Shown here one piece after another: positions 1 through 7,585 of a stretch of DNA of 64,000 nt (position 1 is its first letter; each line of letters opens with the position of its first letter). Under the pieces are notes generated by a model. It searched no databases, was not told the DNA's origin, and worked only from the letters and a program-made list of their open reading frames with translations. Both the position numbers and the translations under genes were made by a program. This DNA is from AC-32 sp963765785 (GTDB lineage: Bacteria > Actinomycetota > Thermoleophilia > Gaiellales > Gaiellaceae): positions 93,605 through 157,604 of the forward strand of contig CAVXXW010000020.1 in NCBI GenBank assembly GCA_963765785.1. Reading direction: 5' to 3'.

Positions 1-83
1 ATGTGTCGAAGGGCCCTGGGTGCTACGTGCGGTACGGCAGGGTCTCGCGGTCGGAGGCCCTGCCCGCGCAACTGTGCTGCTCT

Positions 84-368
84 CTAGGGGTGGATGATCT
101 CGTGGACCGGGAACTCTTTGATGTCCGGTGGCCCCTGCATCTGCACCCCTGACGCGGCGATCCCCGGCTGGATGTTGGATTCGAGGTGTGCGTCGAAGTC
201 TGCCCGCGACTCCCAGAAGTCGATCACTCCCCAGCCGCCATCGATCGGCCCGGACGAGTGAAACAGCATCCCCGGCCACGGGGAGCGATCCGGGTTGATG
301 TCGTCGTGTGCAGTGTCGAACTGTTCCTGTGTCACACCTGGAAGCTTGATCCGGATACCGACTGCCAA
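84..368 (-). CDS. ABM/EthD-like small protein (hypothetical)
   Basis: The 94-residue product starts with a short beta-like stretch (AVGIRIKLPGVT), followed by an amphipathic helix and a WGVIDFWESRADFDAHL segment. This layout resembles dimeric alpha+beta barrel proteins of the antibiotic-biosynthesis-monooxygenase type, in which small substrates or heme-like ligands bind in the barrel; no substrate can be assigned. I chose a TTG start because AAGGGAG lies 7 bases upstream and homology-like sequence begins there; the open frame runs on upstream to position 536 without conserved features. It lies outside the first dispersed repeat (451) and points away from the MOSC gene. Confidence 0.6.
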   Translation of the reverse strand: MAVGIRIKLPGVTQEQFDTAHDDINPDRSPWPGMLFHSSGPIDGGWGVIDFWESRADFDAHLESNIQPGIAASGVQMQGPPDIKEFPVHEIIHP

Positions 369-450
369 GACGACTCCCTTCCGCGGGTAACGGGACAGCG
401 AGATCCTAAGGCGAGGAAGCGGCCGCTGCCCGAGTGACGCCACCGCCGCA

Positions 451-480
451 TGGGCCAGCGTTCCGGAATGACCCCTGAAC
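451..480 (+). repeat. Dispersed repeat copy A
   Basis: This is a copy of the dispersed ~28-bp repeat that begins TGGGCCAGYGT and ends GGAATGTCMCCTGA. Here the sequence has TTCC in the middle and ACCCCTGA at the end. It marks the left side of the MOSC gene. The other copies lie at 955, 2903, 4382/5738 (split by an IS), 6078/7075 (split by an IS) and 7533 (deleted form). Confidence 0.75.
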
Positions 481-515
481 AATGCTCCAAACCGCGGTTG
501 GTGCATGATCACGCA

Positions 516-938
516 ATGCCTGTGGAGGCGATCCATCTCGGTGCCCCTCGTAAGCCGGGTCTGTGGACGGTCGAGTCAGTACGAGCAGTTGCCGGGAAGG
601 GGCTCGAAGGCGACCGTCATTTCCATGCCGACGGAGCCGCGTCAGGCCAAGCGCTGACGCTCGTTTCCGCCGAGGTCGTCGAGGACGTTGGACTACTGCC
701 GGGAGAGACTCGCCGGCAGGTGGCTGTGCGCGACGTGGACGTCAACAGCCTCGTTGGCAAACGTTTCCGGGTCGGCGAGGTCGAGTGCCTCGGTGTGGAG
801 CTCTGCGAGCCGTGTCGGCATCTGGAGGAGATGACCCGGCCGGGGATCATCAAGGAGCTCACTCATCGGGCAGGGATCAATGCCGACATCCTCGTGGGTG
901 GCGTCATCCGCGTCGGCGATCCAGTAGTCGAGCTCTAG
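516..938 (+). CDS. MOSC domain-containing protein
   Basis: The 140-residue product matches a stand-alone MOSC domain (molybdenum cofactor sulfurase C-terminal type), a beta-strand-rich fold thought to carry sulfur to metal-sulfur clusters. The hallmark segment VECLGVELCEPCRHLEEM carries the conserved cysteines near residues 101 and 104. The early GLEGDRHFH stretch is also typical of the family. The ATG at 516 fits the usual start of such proteins; the frame is open to 450, but that part overlaps repeat copy A. The gene fills the space between repeat copies A and B almost exactly, with no operon partner. No Moco enzyme is encoded nearby. Confidence 0.82.
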   Translation: MPVEAIHLGAPRKPGLWTVESVRAVAGKGLEGDRHFHADGAASGQALTLVSAEVVEDVGLLPGETRRQVAVRDVDVNSLVGKRFRVGEVECLGVELCEPCRHLEEMTRPGIIKELTHRAGINADILVGGVIRVGDPVVEL

Positions 939-954
939 GCGCAGGTCGCTCCTC

Positions 955-983
955 TGGGCCAGTGTCCTGGAATGTCACCTGAG
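955..983 (+). repeat. Dispersed repeat copy B
   Basis: Here the repeat reads TGGGCCAGTGTCCTGG followed by AATGTCACCTGAG. It lies 16 bases after the MOSC stop codon and about 240 bases before the acyl-CoA synthetase start. In the 285 bases between those two genes I see no other feature. Confidence 0.78.
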
Positions 984-1223
984 GGTTCCGGCGGACTCGG
1001 GTGGGTTCGTGCGGCAGGGCCTGGCGCCGAACAGACTGCTGCTAGGGGGTAACTTCGGACTCGGGCGAGAGCAAGACCGCATAAGACAGCCAGGAGAGGC
1101 GGGTTGAGCTCTGAGCGGCTGATGTAGGGAGCGCGTGAAGGCCCGAGAGATCGGTCCCTGCGCGGCCCGCGCCTGGGGCAGTTGTAGGGCGGCTGGAACG
1201 ATGCCATGCTCCTATCACGTCCC

Positions 1224-2798
1224 ATGAGCTCGTCCTCGTATGAGCAGGTCTGTGCGGCCCACCGGTGGGAGGTGCCGGCGCACTACAACATCGCTTCGGA
1301 TGCGTGCGACAAGCACCCGCGCGACAAGCTGGCGATGGTCTGGGAGAGCTTCGACGGCTCCTATCGTGAGCTCACCTGGGGCGAGCTGCAGGACCTGGCG
1401 AACCAGGCGGCCCACGTGCTGGGCGGTCGCGGCGTGGAGCGCGGCGACAGAGTCGCGGTCGTCCTCCCGGCGACCCCGGAGACGGCCGCGGTCTTCTTCG
1501 GCGTCTGGAAGCTCGGCGCGATCCTGCTCTCGATGTCGGTCCTATACGGGGATGAGTCGATCCGCCACCGCCTCTCCGACTCCGGCGCCAAGCTCGTCGT
1601 CACCGACGGCGCGAACGCGAAGCGCTTCGACGACTCGAGCGCGCAGCTGCTCGTGCTGGACGGGGACACGTTTGCTGGCGTGTCGACCGAGTTGGTCACC
1701 TGCGACACCTCGGCCGACGATCCTGCGCAGCTCTACTACACCTCAGGGACGACTGGGCTTGCGAAGGGGATCGTGCACGCCCATCGCTACATCCTCGCGC
1801 ACGAAGAGTTCGTCTACTGCCACGAGGTTGAAGACGGCGAGCGCTTCCACGGCATGGGCGAATGGGCTTGGGCGGCTGGGATCGCCCCGCTGCTTGGTCC
1901 GTGGCGCCTCGGGGCGGTGCAGTGCGTCTACCGGCGCGAGGCGGGGTTCGACCCGCACAAGCAACTCGACTTCCTCAGCCGACAGCGAGTGACGAACGTT
2001 TTCACGACCCCGACCGCGATGCGGGCGATGATGGCCGTTGCGGACGCGGGCAGGCTCTACCCGCAACGGTTTCGCCGCGTCTGCTCGGCTGGCGAGCCGC
2101 TGAACCCCGAGGCGATCCGCTGGTTCCGGGAGCAGTACGGAGTGACTGTGCTCGATTACTACGGGTTGACGGAGGCGTATCCGCTCGTTGCCAACTACCC
2201 GTTCATGGAGGTGCGGGAGGGCTCGATGGGGAAGCCGATGCCCGGTTGGGAGGTCGAAATCCTGGATGAGGACGGGCATCCGGTCGCCCGCGGCGAGCGA
2301 GGCGAGATCTGCCTCCGTGCACGGTCGAATCCGCATTTCCCCCTCGGCTACTGGAACCAGCCGGACGCGAGCGAGGAGGTCTTCGGCGGCCCCTGGTTCC
2401 ACACCAAGGATGCCGCTCGCCAGGATGAGGACGGCTACGTGTGGTACGAAGGCCGCGCCGACGACGTGATCATCGCCGCTGGGTACAGGATCGGACCGTT
2501 CGAGGTCGAGTCCGCGTGTCTCGAGCACCCAGCGGTGCGGGAAGCGGCGGCAGTCGCAGCTCCGGACGAACTGCGCGGCCACGTCGTGAAGGCGTTCATT
2601 GTGCTCGCGCCCCACCGCGAGCCCTCGAACGAGCTCGGCGAGGAGATCAAGACGTTCGTACGCAAGCGGCTTTCAGCCTATGCCTACCCCCGGCGCATCG
2701 AGTTCGTCGACGACCTGCCGAAGACGCTCACCGGAAAGATCCGTCGGATCGTGCTTCGTCAGCGCGAGCTCGAACGAGCGCCGGAGGTGCGCGGCTAA
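1224..2798 (+). CDS. AMP-forming acyl-CoA synthetase (medium-chain/acetyl-CoA synthetase-like)
   Basis: This 524-residue protein belongs to the ANL adenylating superfamily and should activate a carboxylic acid to its acyl-AMP and then acyl-CoA. The ATP-binding P-loop YYTSGTTGLAKG lies at about residues 171-182, the YYGLTEAYP motif in the middle, the hinge region GRADDVIIAAGYRIGP near residue 410, and the catalytic lysine in PKTLTGKIRR at about 505. The length and the GYRIGPFEVES form resemble medium-chain acyl-CoA synthetases. ATG at 1224 is preferred over the upstream frame start at 1206 because conserved sequence starts soon after it. The gene stands alone between repeat copies B and C; the acyl substrate cannot be predicted. 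Confidence 0.9.
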   Translation: MSSSSYEQVCAAHRWEVPAHYNIASDACDKHPRDKLAMVWESFDGSYRELTWGELQDLANQAAHVLGGRGVERGDRVAVVLPATPETAAVFFGVWKLGAILLSMSVLYGDESIRHRLSDSGAKLVVTDGANAKRFDDSSAQLLVLDGDTFAGVSTELVTCDTSADDPAQLYYTSGTTGLAKGIVHAHRYILAHEEFVYCHEVEDGERFHGMGEWAWAAGIAPLLGPWRLGAVQCVYRREAGFDPHKQLDFLSRQRVTNVFTTPTAMRAMMAVADAGRLYPQRFRRVCSAGEPLNPEAIRWFREQYGVTVLDYYGLTEAYPLVANYPFMEVREGSMGKPMPGWEVEILDEDGHPVARGERGEICLRARSNPHFPLGYWNQPDASEEVFGGPWFHTKDAARQDEDGYVWYEGRADDVIIAAGYRIGPFEVESACLEHPAVREAAAVAAPDELRGHVVKAFIVLAPHREPSNELGEEIKTFVRKRLSAYAYPRRIEFVDDLPKTLTGKIRRIVLRQRELERAPEVRG

Positions 2799-2902
2799 AA
2801 CCGGTGGTCATGTCGACACCCCGCTGCCGGCGCGGAGATCTTCCGGGGAGGCGAAGAGCCCAAAGGGCTCGCTAGGTCTACAAGGAGAGCATCATCTTCG
2901 GC

Positions 2903-2931
2903 TGGGCCAGTGTTCGGGAATGTCCCCTGAT
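2903..2931 (+). repeat. Dispersed repeat copy C
   Basis: This copy reads TGGGCCAGTGTTCGGGAA followed by TGTCCCCTGAT and is one of the best matches to the consensus. It separates the acyl-CoA synthetase (ending 2798) from the convergent hydrolase-cyclase gene (ending 2952). Confidence 0.78.
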
Positions 2932-2951
2932 GAGCCCTTTCGACGGGCGGA

Positions 2952-4271
2952 CTAGTCGGGGGCGACGGCGTACAGTCGTCGGCGGCCTTCGATGCCTTTG
3001 AGTTCGTGCTGTCCGCGGTTTTGGAAGCGTAGGGTGGAGCCGGCGACAATGTCCTTGACTGTCTCGGATACGAGTATCTCGCCGCCGGTCGCCTTGGCCA
3101 TCACGCGTGCGGCGAGGTGGACGGCGATGCCCCGCAAGGCGCCGTTTCGCTCGACAACCTCGCCCATGTGCACCCCTGCGCGCGCACGCAGGCCGAACTC
3201 GTCGGCTCTTGCTTGGATCCGCTTCGCTGCTCGGACGGCGTTGACCGGCCCTTCGAAGACCGCCATGAGCTCGTCGCCGGTGCGGTCGATGAGGCGGCCG
3301 CTGTGTGTGTAGACGGCTCTCTCAGCGGTGTCTCCGTATTCTGCGAGCAGGTCGGCCCATCGCTCGTCTCCGAGCGTGTGCGCAAGCTTCGTCGATCCCT
3401 CGAGGTCGCATAGGAGGATCGCCCGCACGATGCCAGGCTCGAGCGCTTGTGGTCGGACACCGGTGACGAAATGCTCGATTTCCGCAGACAGCGCCTCGGC
3501 GTCTCCCAGCCAGGGGAGGTGCTCGTCCCCTGTCAGTTCGATAAACCTGGCTCCCGGAATCCGTTCCGCGAGGTAGCGTCCGGTCGGACCGGGGCCGACG
3601 GGATCGTCGCGGCGGCTGAGCACCAGCGTCGGGACGTGAATCGACGGCAGGAGCGCGCGGGTGTCGATCAACGCGTTCGATTTGGCGAGGGCAACCGCCG
3701 CAGCGGGGCTTGCCGCCGACTGCATATAGAGCGCGCGCCGCTGCGCGAACCGAGGATCCGCGTCCGGGTGGGTGACGAGTACGTGATCGACGGTTCCCCA
3801 ACCGGACTCGAGCTCAGCGTAGTACTCCTCGCTCTCCTCCCATTCGCCGAACGGGTAGTCGTGTTTTCGCCGGAAGGTCGCCTGCGTTCCATAGAGAATC
3901 AGGCTTTGGACGCGATCGGGATGCGTGACCGCGAGCAGGATTGCGAGGGGCCCACCCTCGCTCCAGCCCAGCACATGAGCCGCGGTTAGGCCAGCCGCAC
4001 CCATGACCGCGCGCGCGTCCTCCATCCGCTCATCCGGCGTCGGAATCCCCGGCGGCCGATCGGACATGCCGGTACCGCGCTTGTCAAAACGAACCAGCCG
4101 CGCGAACGACGCGAGTCGCTCAACCCAACGAACCCAGGTTGGCTCCTCCCAATCGAGCGCGAGATGAGAGAACCAGCCGGGGATCATCAGGACATCGGCA
4201 GGGCCCTCGCCAACGACCTGATACGCGATGCTGAGATCCCCGCTCCGCGCATACAAGACCGGTGCCGACAC
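2952..4271 (-). CDS. Alpha/beta hydrolase fused to class III adenylate/guanylate cyclase
   Basis: This 439-residue fusion has an N-terminal alpha/beta hydrolase (about 1-270) and a C-terminal class III nucleotide cyclase (about 280-439). The hydrolase nucleophile is Ser104 in GWSEGG, with a likely acid Asp in SRRDDP (222-223) and His251 in GDEHLPW. The cyclase has both metal-binding aspartates, D289 in CDLEGST and D333 in RTGDE, so it may be active. Such fusions are known in Actinobacteria and are thought to link a small-molecule signal to cAMP. The GTG start has no clear Shine-Dalgarno sequence. The gene stands alone between repeat copy C and the copy split by the first IS110 element. Confidence 0.9.
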   Translation of the reverse strand: MSAPVLYARSGDLSIAYQVVGEGPADVLMIPGWFSHLALDWEEPTWVRWVERLASFARLVRFDKRGTGMSDRPPGIPTPDERMEDARAVMGAAGLTAAHVLGWSEGGPLAILLAVTHPDRVQSLILYGTQATFRRKHDYPFGEWEESEEYYAELESGWGTVDHVLVTHPDADPRFAQRRALYMQSAASPAAAVALAKSNALIDTRALLPSIHVPTLVLSRRDDPVGPGPTGRYLAERIPGARFIELTGDEHLPWLGDAEALSAEIEHFVTGVRPQALEPGIVRAILLCDLEGSTKLAHTLGDERWADLLAEYGDTAERAVYTHSGRLIDRTGDELMAVFEGPVNAVRAAKRIQARADEFGLRARAGVHMGEVVERNGALRGIAVHLAARVMAKATGGEILVSETVKDIVAGSTLRFQNRGQHELKGIEGRRRLYAVAPD

Positions 4272-4381
4272 GACGACAGACTAGGACGCCACCCAACAAA
4301 CCGAAAGACAACCGTCGCCGGTGCGATCCCTTCAAAGGTCGGGTCTCCCGCGGGTCTGGTTCTCGGGAGCTAGCGTTCGCC

Positions 4382-4401
4382 TGGGCCAGCGTGCGGGAAT
4401 G
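4382..4401 (+). repeat. Dispersed repeat copy D, left half (interrupted by IS110)
   Basis: The left part of the repeat (TGGGCCAGCGTGCGGGAATG) ends abruptly where IS sequence (AAGCTCCTATG) begins. The missing right part, GTCACCCGAG, appears at 5738 beyond the transposase gene and its 5' non-coding region. Joining the two restores a full repeat copy, so these positions are taken as the two IS boundaries. Confidence 0.7.
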
Positions 4402-4417
4402 AAGCTCCTATGACCTG

Positions 4418-5467
4418 TCAAGCCATCGGCGGCTCCTGGTTCTGCAGTAGCCGGTAGAGGCGACGGGCGAGGTAGCGCTTCAGCAGGCGGGTGGCCTCGC
4501 GACGGCTCTTGCCTTCGGCGATCCGCTTGGCGATATAGCCCCTGGTCGCCGGATCGTGCTGGCGGCGGTCGAGCACGATCGTGTGCAGGGCTCGGTTGAG
4601 CTGCCGGTCGCCGCCGCGGCTGAGCCGCTGCCGGACCGTCTGGCCGCTGGAGGCGGGGACCGGTGCGACGCCGGCCAGGCGGGCAAAGGCGGCCTCGGAG
4701 CGGACGCGGCCGGGATGTGACCAGGCGACGAGCAGCTGGGCGGCGACGATCGGCCCCACGCCCGGCTCCTCCAACAGCGGGGGCGCGAGTGCCTGGACGT
4801 GCGCACGCATCTCGCGCTCGAGCTGCTCGGCCTCCGCGCTTGCAGCCTCGATCCGGCGTGCCAGCGTCCGCAGCACGAGCCGGGCGGCGAGCTCATCCGG
4901 CCCCGCAGTCCCCAGCCGACGAAGCCGCCGGCAGCGCTGGAGCAGCCTCCCGAGCGGGAGCCCGCGCAACTCGTCGCGGAGGCGCTCGGGTGCGGTCACG
5001 ATCACGCTGCGCAGCTGCACGAGCGCCTCGCGGCGCACGTCGACCGCGCTGCGGCGGGCCAGCAGCAGCAGCCGCAGCGCTTCACGCCGCTCCCCCGAGC
5101 GCGGCCGCGGCAGCGGCTCACTTCCGAGGGCAGCGCGGGCGGCCCGGACGGCGTCGAGCCGGTCGTCCTTGCCGCGTAGCCGCCGCTCACTCCGCGACGA
5201 GCGCCCCACCTCGAGCACCGTCTCGCCGCGCTCGCTCAGGTAGCGGGCAAGTCCGGCACCGTAATGACCGGCGCCCTCGACCGCCCAGACACGAGCCGTC
5301 CCGGCGCGCTGCTGCGCGAAGCGAAGCGCTTGCGCGTAGCCGCGGCCGTTGCTCGTGATCGTCCTCTGCGCAAGCACCGCCCCGGTCGCCGCCTCGACGA
5401 GGGCGAGCGTGTGCTCGTCCCGGTGCGTGTCGACGCCGACCACGTAGTCCAGCTCGTCTGCAACCAT
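4418..5467 (-). CDS. IS110-family transposase (DEDD plus Tnp20 domains)
   Basis: This 349-residue recombinase has the RuvC-like DEDD domain first: D13 in GVDTHRDEH, E64 in AVEGAG, and D101/D102/D105 in GKDDRLDA. The C-terminal Tnp20 domain contains GVGPIVAAQLL and the serine motif PASSGQT followed by LSRGGDRQLNRALH. All expected catalytic residues are present, so the enzyme is probably functional. It starts with ATG at 5467; the stop codon lies near the left IS end. It is of the same family as the truncated transposase at 6094 but differs strongly in sequence, so the two are separate insertions and not a duplication. Confidence 0.95.
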   Translation of the reverse strand: MVADELDYVVGVDTHRDEHTLALVEAATGAVLAQRTITSNGRGYAQALRFAQQRAGTARVWAVEGAGHYGAGLARYLSERGETVLEVGRSSRSERRLRGKDDRLDAVRAARAALGSEPLPRPRSGERREALRLLLLARRSAVDVRREALVQLRSVIVTAPERLRDELRGLPLGRLLQRCRRLRRLGTAGPDELAARLVLRTLARRIEAASAEAEQLEREMRAHVQALAPPLLEEPGVGPIVAAQLLVAWSHPGRVRSEAAFARLAGVAPVPASSGQTVRQRLSRGGDRQLNRALHTIVLDRRQHDPATRGYIAKRIAEGKSRREATRLLKRYLARRLYRLLQNQEPPMA

Positions 5468-5737
5468 CCCGATCGATCCTCCGGCTTCGCTCGTAGGGTC
5501 CGGTAGCGCCGGTCTGAGTGCGTGGAAACCGCGGCGGCAGGACTGTGATGAGTCACGCCGGCAAGGCGGACAAGCTCCTGATCAAGCCAGCAGCGGGCGC
5601 CAGACCGGCGCCGCCGTGCCGCTCGGACGGATCATTCGCAAGGCACGCAAGGCGGCCAGTCACCCGACGAGTCACAAGCGGCACGGAGACACCAGGCTGG
5701 CGAGGGCCCCAGACAGACCAACCCGGCGAGTCTCACA
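5468..5737 (-). ncRNA. Candidate IS110 bridge-RNA region
   Basis: This 270-base non-coding stretch lies between the transposase start codon and the right IS boundary. In the IS110 group the 5' non-coding end encodes a bridge RNA with donor- and target-binding loops. The location and size fit, and no protein is convincingly encoded here. I did not derive the RNA fold or the guide loops, so the call rests on position and on the family's known biology. A useful check is whether one loop matches the repeat TGGGCCAGCGTGCGGGAATG next to the insertion. Confidence 0.4.
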
Positions 5738-5747
5738 GTCACCCGAG
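5738..5747 (+). repeat. Dispersed repeat copy D, right half
   Basis: GTCACCCGAG completes the repeat interrupted at 4401. The same ten bases follow GGGAAT at 7079 in copy E. Confidence 0.6.
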
Positions 5748-5753
5748 CCTGGG

Positions 5754-6023
5754 CTAGGCCGTGGTCAGGTCACTCGAGTGACCGCTGAGCTCGTGAGCAA
5801 GCGCAGTTGCCCAGCCGCCATCACGTCTCGGATGCACCTTCACCCAGACTCGGTTCTGCAACTCACTTAGCTCGAGCGTGCCTGTGCGCCCAGGAAAGCC
5901 GAGATGCCAGTGGTGGCTACCGTCATGGCCGGCCAACTCACGCTCACTTCGGACGACGAGACCACGCTGACGGCACTCGGCAAGAGCCTCGGCAGCCGTG
6001 AAGTCCAAGTCAAGTTCGAGCAC
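5754..6023 (-). CDS. Hypothetical 89-residue protein
   Basis: I do not recognise a named family. The product looks genuinely coding: it begins with an acidic segment and a short helix (DLDFTAAEALAECRQRG), then has a histidine- and tryptophan-rich stretch (GHDGSHHWHLGFPGRTGTLE) and ends with a WVKVHPRRDGGWATALAHEL region, a mix typical of small globular beta-rich proteins. It uses a GTG start with no strong Shine-Dalgarno sequence. The gene sits alone between the right boundary of the first IS110 and the repeat copy split by the second, as do the other single-gene segments of this region. Confidence 0.5.
   Translation of the reverse strand: MLELDLDFTAAEALAECRQRGLVVRSERELAGHDGSHHWHLGFPGRTGTLELSELQNRVWVKVHPRRDGGWATALAHELSGHSSDLTTA
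5768..5783. other. Perfect 16-bp palindrome
   Basis: GGTCACTCGAGTGACC is a perfect palindrome. It lies inside the 3' end of the 89-residue gene, about 30 bases beyond the right edge of the first IS110 element. It could be chance, part of a transcript-end hairpin, or a protein site; nothing else here decides between these. Confidence 0.35.
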
Positions 6024-6077
6024 GACAGGGCGTGATCGTACGCCGGATGGTTTGGCTAGGCAGTCCGGTGCTCCCCT

Positions 6078-6089
6078 GGGCCCAGCGTT
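6078..6089 (+). repeat. Dispersed repeat copy E, left part (interrupted by second IS110)
   Basis: TGGGCCCAGCGT is the left part of a repeat copy. IS sequence (TGCTCCTATG) follows at once; the first IS also begins with GCTCCTATG after its left flank. The rest of this repeat copy, beginning GTGCGGGAATG, appears at 7075. Confidence 0.65.
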
Positions 6090-7075
6090 GCTCCTATGTC
6101 AATGACGGCTCGCTTTTCAACGTCGTGTAGACGGTCCGAGCCAGCTGGCGCTTGAGGCAGCGGAGCGCCTCGCGGCGGCTCTTGCCCTCGCCCTGCTTGC
6201 GCTCCAGGTAGGCGCGCGCAGGCGCGTGGACGCGGCCCTGCGTCACGGCGATCCGGTGCAGCGCGCAGTTGAGCTGGCGATTGCCGCCTCGGTCGAGCCG
6301 GTGGCGCTGGTGCTTGCCCGAGCTCGCGTCCAAAGGCGCGACGCCGGCATGGCGGGCGAGTTGCGCATCTGAGCGGAAGCGGTCGATCGGGCCGATCTCG
6401 CAGAGCAGCTTGGCCGTGCTGAGCGGGCCGCAGCCGGCGAGCTCGAGCAGTCGCGGCGCGAGCACCTGCGTCCGTTGTGCCAGCTCGCGCTCGAGCTCGA
6501 GGATCGAACGGGTGAGGCTGCGACAGCGAGCGACGAGATCACGGGCGATCCGCACCTGGGTCGTCTGCTGCAAGCGGGCAAGGCGGCGGGCGAGGCGATC
6601 GAGCCACACGCCGCGGTCAAGCGCACCCAGCGGCACCTGGAGCGCCGGGTCGAGCTCGTGCAGGTGCCAGCGCAGGCGCTGCTGGGCTCGTCGTCGCTCG
6701 GCGACCAGGTCGTCGCGGTGATCGAGCAGCAGCTTCAGCTCGCGCAGGCGCTCCTCGCCCGCGCGCGGCCGGTCGAGGCTCGGCTCCTGCAGCGCAGCGC
6801 GGGCGATCGCGAGTGCATCGATCGCATCCGACTTGCCCCGGCTGCGGCCGCGGCGGCGCTGGGGTGCTGTCAGTCGCGGCGGCACGCGCACCAGCTGCTC
6901 GCCGGCTGCGAGCAGCGCCTGCTCCAGGCCGCGCGTCACGTGGCGGCAGTCCTCGAGTGCCCAGAGCCGCTCTGCGGCGAGCGAGCGCGCCCAGGCAAGC
7001 AGCGGCTCGGCATCAACGGCGCCTGTCCGCTCACCCAGGCTGCGGCCGAGCTCATTGACGACGACCGCCGTCAGG
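6089..7075 (-). mobile_element. IS110-family element, 5'-truncated
   Basis: This second IS110-type element is only about 0.99 kb. Its left end, GCTCCTATG, matches that of the first IS. At its right side the transposase reading frame runs straight into the repeat at 7075, without the N-terminal catalytic motif or any 5' non-coding region. The bridge-RNA end has therefore been lost, and the element should be unable to move by itself. Confidence 0.65.
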
Positions 7076-7089
7076 TGCGGGAATGTCAC
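6094..7089 (-). pseudogene. IS110-family transposase lacking its N-terminus
   Basis: The 331-codon open frame keeps E46 (ALEDCRH), the GKSDAIDAL motif near residue 85, and a full Tnp20 domain with ELAGCGPLSTAKLL, DASSGKHQRHRL and DRGGNRQLNCALH. The family normally opens with a GvDPHK-type motif carrying the first catalytic aspartate; here the frame opens with PHLTAVVVNELGRSLGER, so about ten to fifteen residues including that aspartate are missing. The GTG start at 7089 lies inside the flanking repeat and is not native. The gene is best read as a dead remnant. Confidence 0.8.
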
Positions 7090-7094
7090 CCGAG
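7075..7094 (+). repeat. Dispersed repeat copy E, right part
   Basis: The sequence GTGCGGGAATGTCACCCGAG completes the copy that starts at 6078. Its first 11 bases also occur at 4391-4401, so the two IS110 elements and the gene between them are enclosed by an 11-bp direct repeat. Confidence 0.65.
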
Positions 7095-7107
7095 CGGACG
7101 GCGACCG

Positions 7108-7495
7108 TCAGCTCAGTGGGCCGTGCTGCCAGGCTCCGACGACGTTTCCGACCGGATCGCGGAAAACCGCTACCCAGAGGTCTCCTTCCGGGTAGGGGCG
7201 GAGTAATGACCTCGCCTCCCTGCTCGACAACCGCTTCGACTGTCGCGGCGAGTCGGCCGACGTAGATGAAGGGCTGAAACCCTGCGTCTCCGGCAACCGT
7301 CAGGTCGGGCATGAAGTGCCCGATGACATGACCGGTTGCATCGTCGAAGCCAGGCTCTTCTGGGTCGCCACGCAGCCTCCAATGGAACACCGCTTCGTAG
7401 AACGCCGCTCTTGTCTGCACATCAGGAGCGGGGATTCGGAGATACGAAACGCCGCCGGGCCGGAAGGCAGACGGAGTTTCGGCATTCTCTGCCAT
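7108..7495 (-). pseudogene. VOC/glyoxalase-family protein, frameshifted
   Basis: The 5' frame encodes a typical VOC start (VSYLRIPAPDVQTRAAFYEAVFHWRL, written here as VSYLRIPAPD then FYEAVFHW) and continues to EVITPPLP. The family's expected C-terminus, YPEGDLWVAVFRDPVGN, lies in another frame. Removing one base from the run GGGG at 7195-7198 (CCCC on the coding strand) joins them as ITPPYPEGD. The full product would be about 129 residues, the normal size for a stand-alone VOC domain. The ATG at 7495 is the preferred start. The run-associated single-base change may be a sequencing error, so the gene could be intact in the organism. It stands alone between repeat copies E and G. Confidence 0.75.
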
Positions 7496-7532
7496 TGCGC
7501 TCCAGGATCGCACAACCGGCGCCGACTCTCGC

Positions 7533-7552
7533 CTGGGCGAGTGTCCTTTCAC
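7533..7552 (+). repeat. Dispersed repeat copy G, internally deleted
   Basis: TGGGCGAGTGTCC followed by TTTCACCAGA matches the two ends of the repeat but lacks about seven central bases (TGGAATG). It closes the repeat-bounded region on the right, just beyond the start of the VOC gene. Confidence 0.45.
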
Positions 7553-7585
7553 CAGAAGGCGTTGTGAACCCCAGCCCGGTCGACC

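Larger units (their letters stand above)
4402..5737 (-). mobile_element. IS110-family insertion sequence (complete copy)
   Basis: The element is about 1.34 kb and contains one IS110-type transposase gene plus about 270 bases of non-coding DNA upstream of it. Its ends are defined by the interruption of a dispersed repeat: the left flank ends in GGGAATG at 4401 and the right flank resumes with GTCACCCGAG at 5738. IS110 elements lack classical terminal inverted repeats and choose targets through an RNA, which agrees with the absence of inverted ends here. The exact cut is uncertain by one or two bases because a G is shared. Confidence 0.7.
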
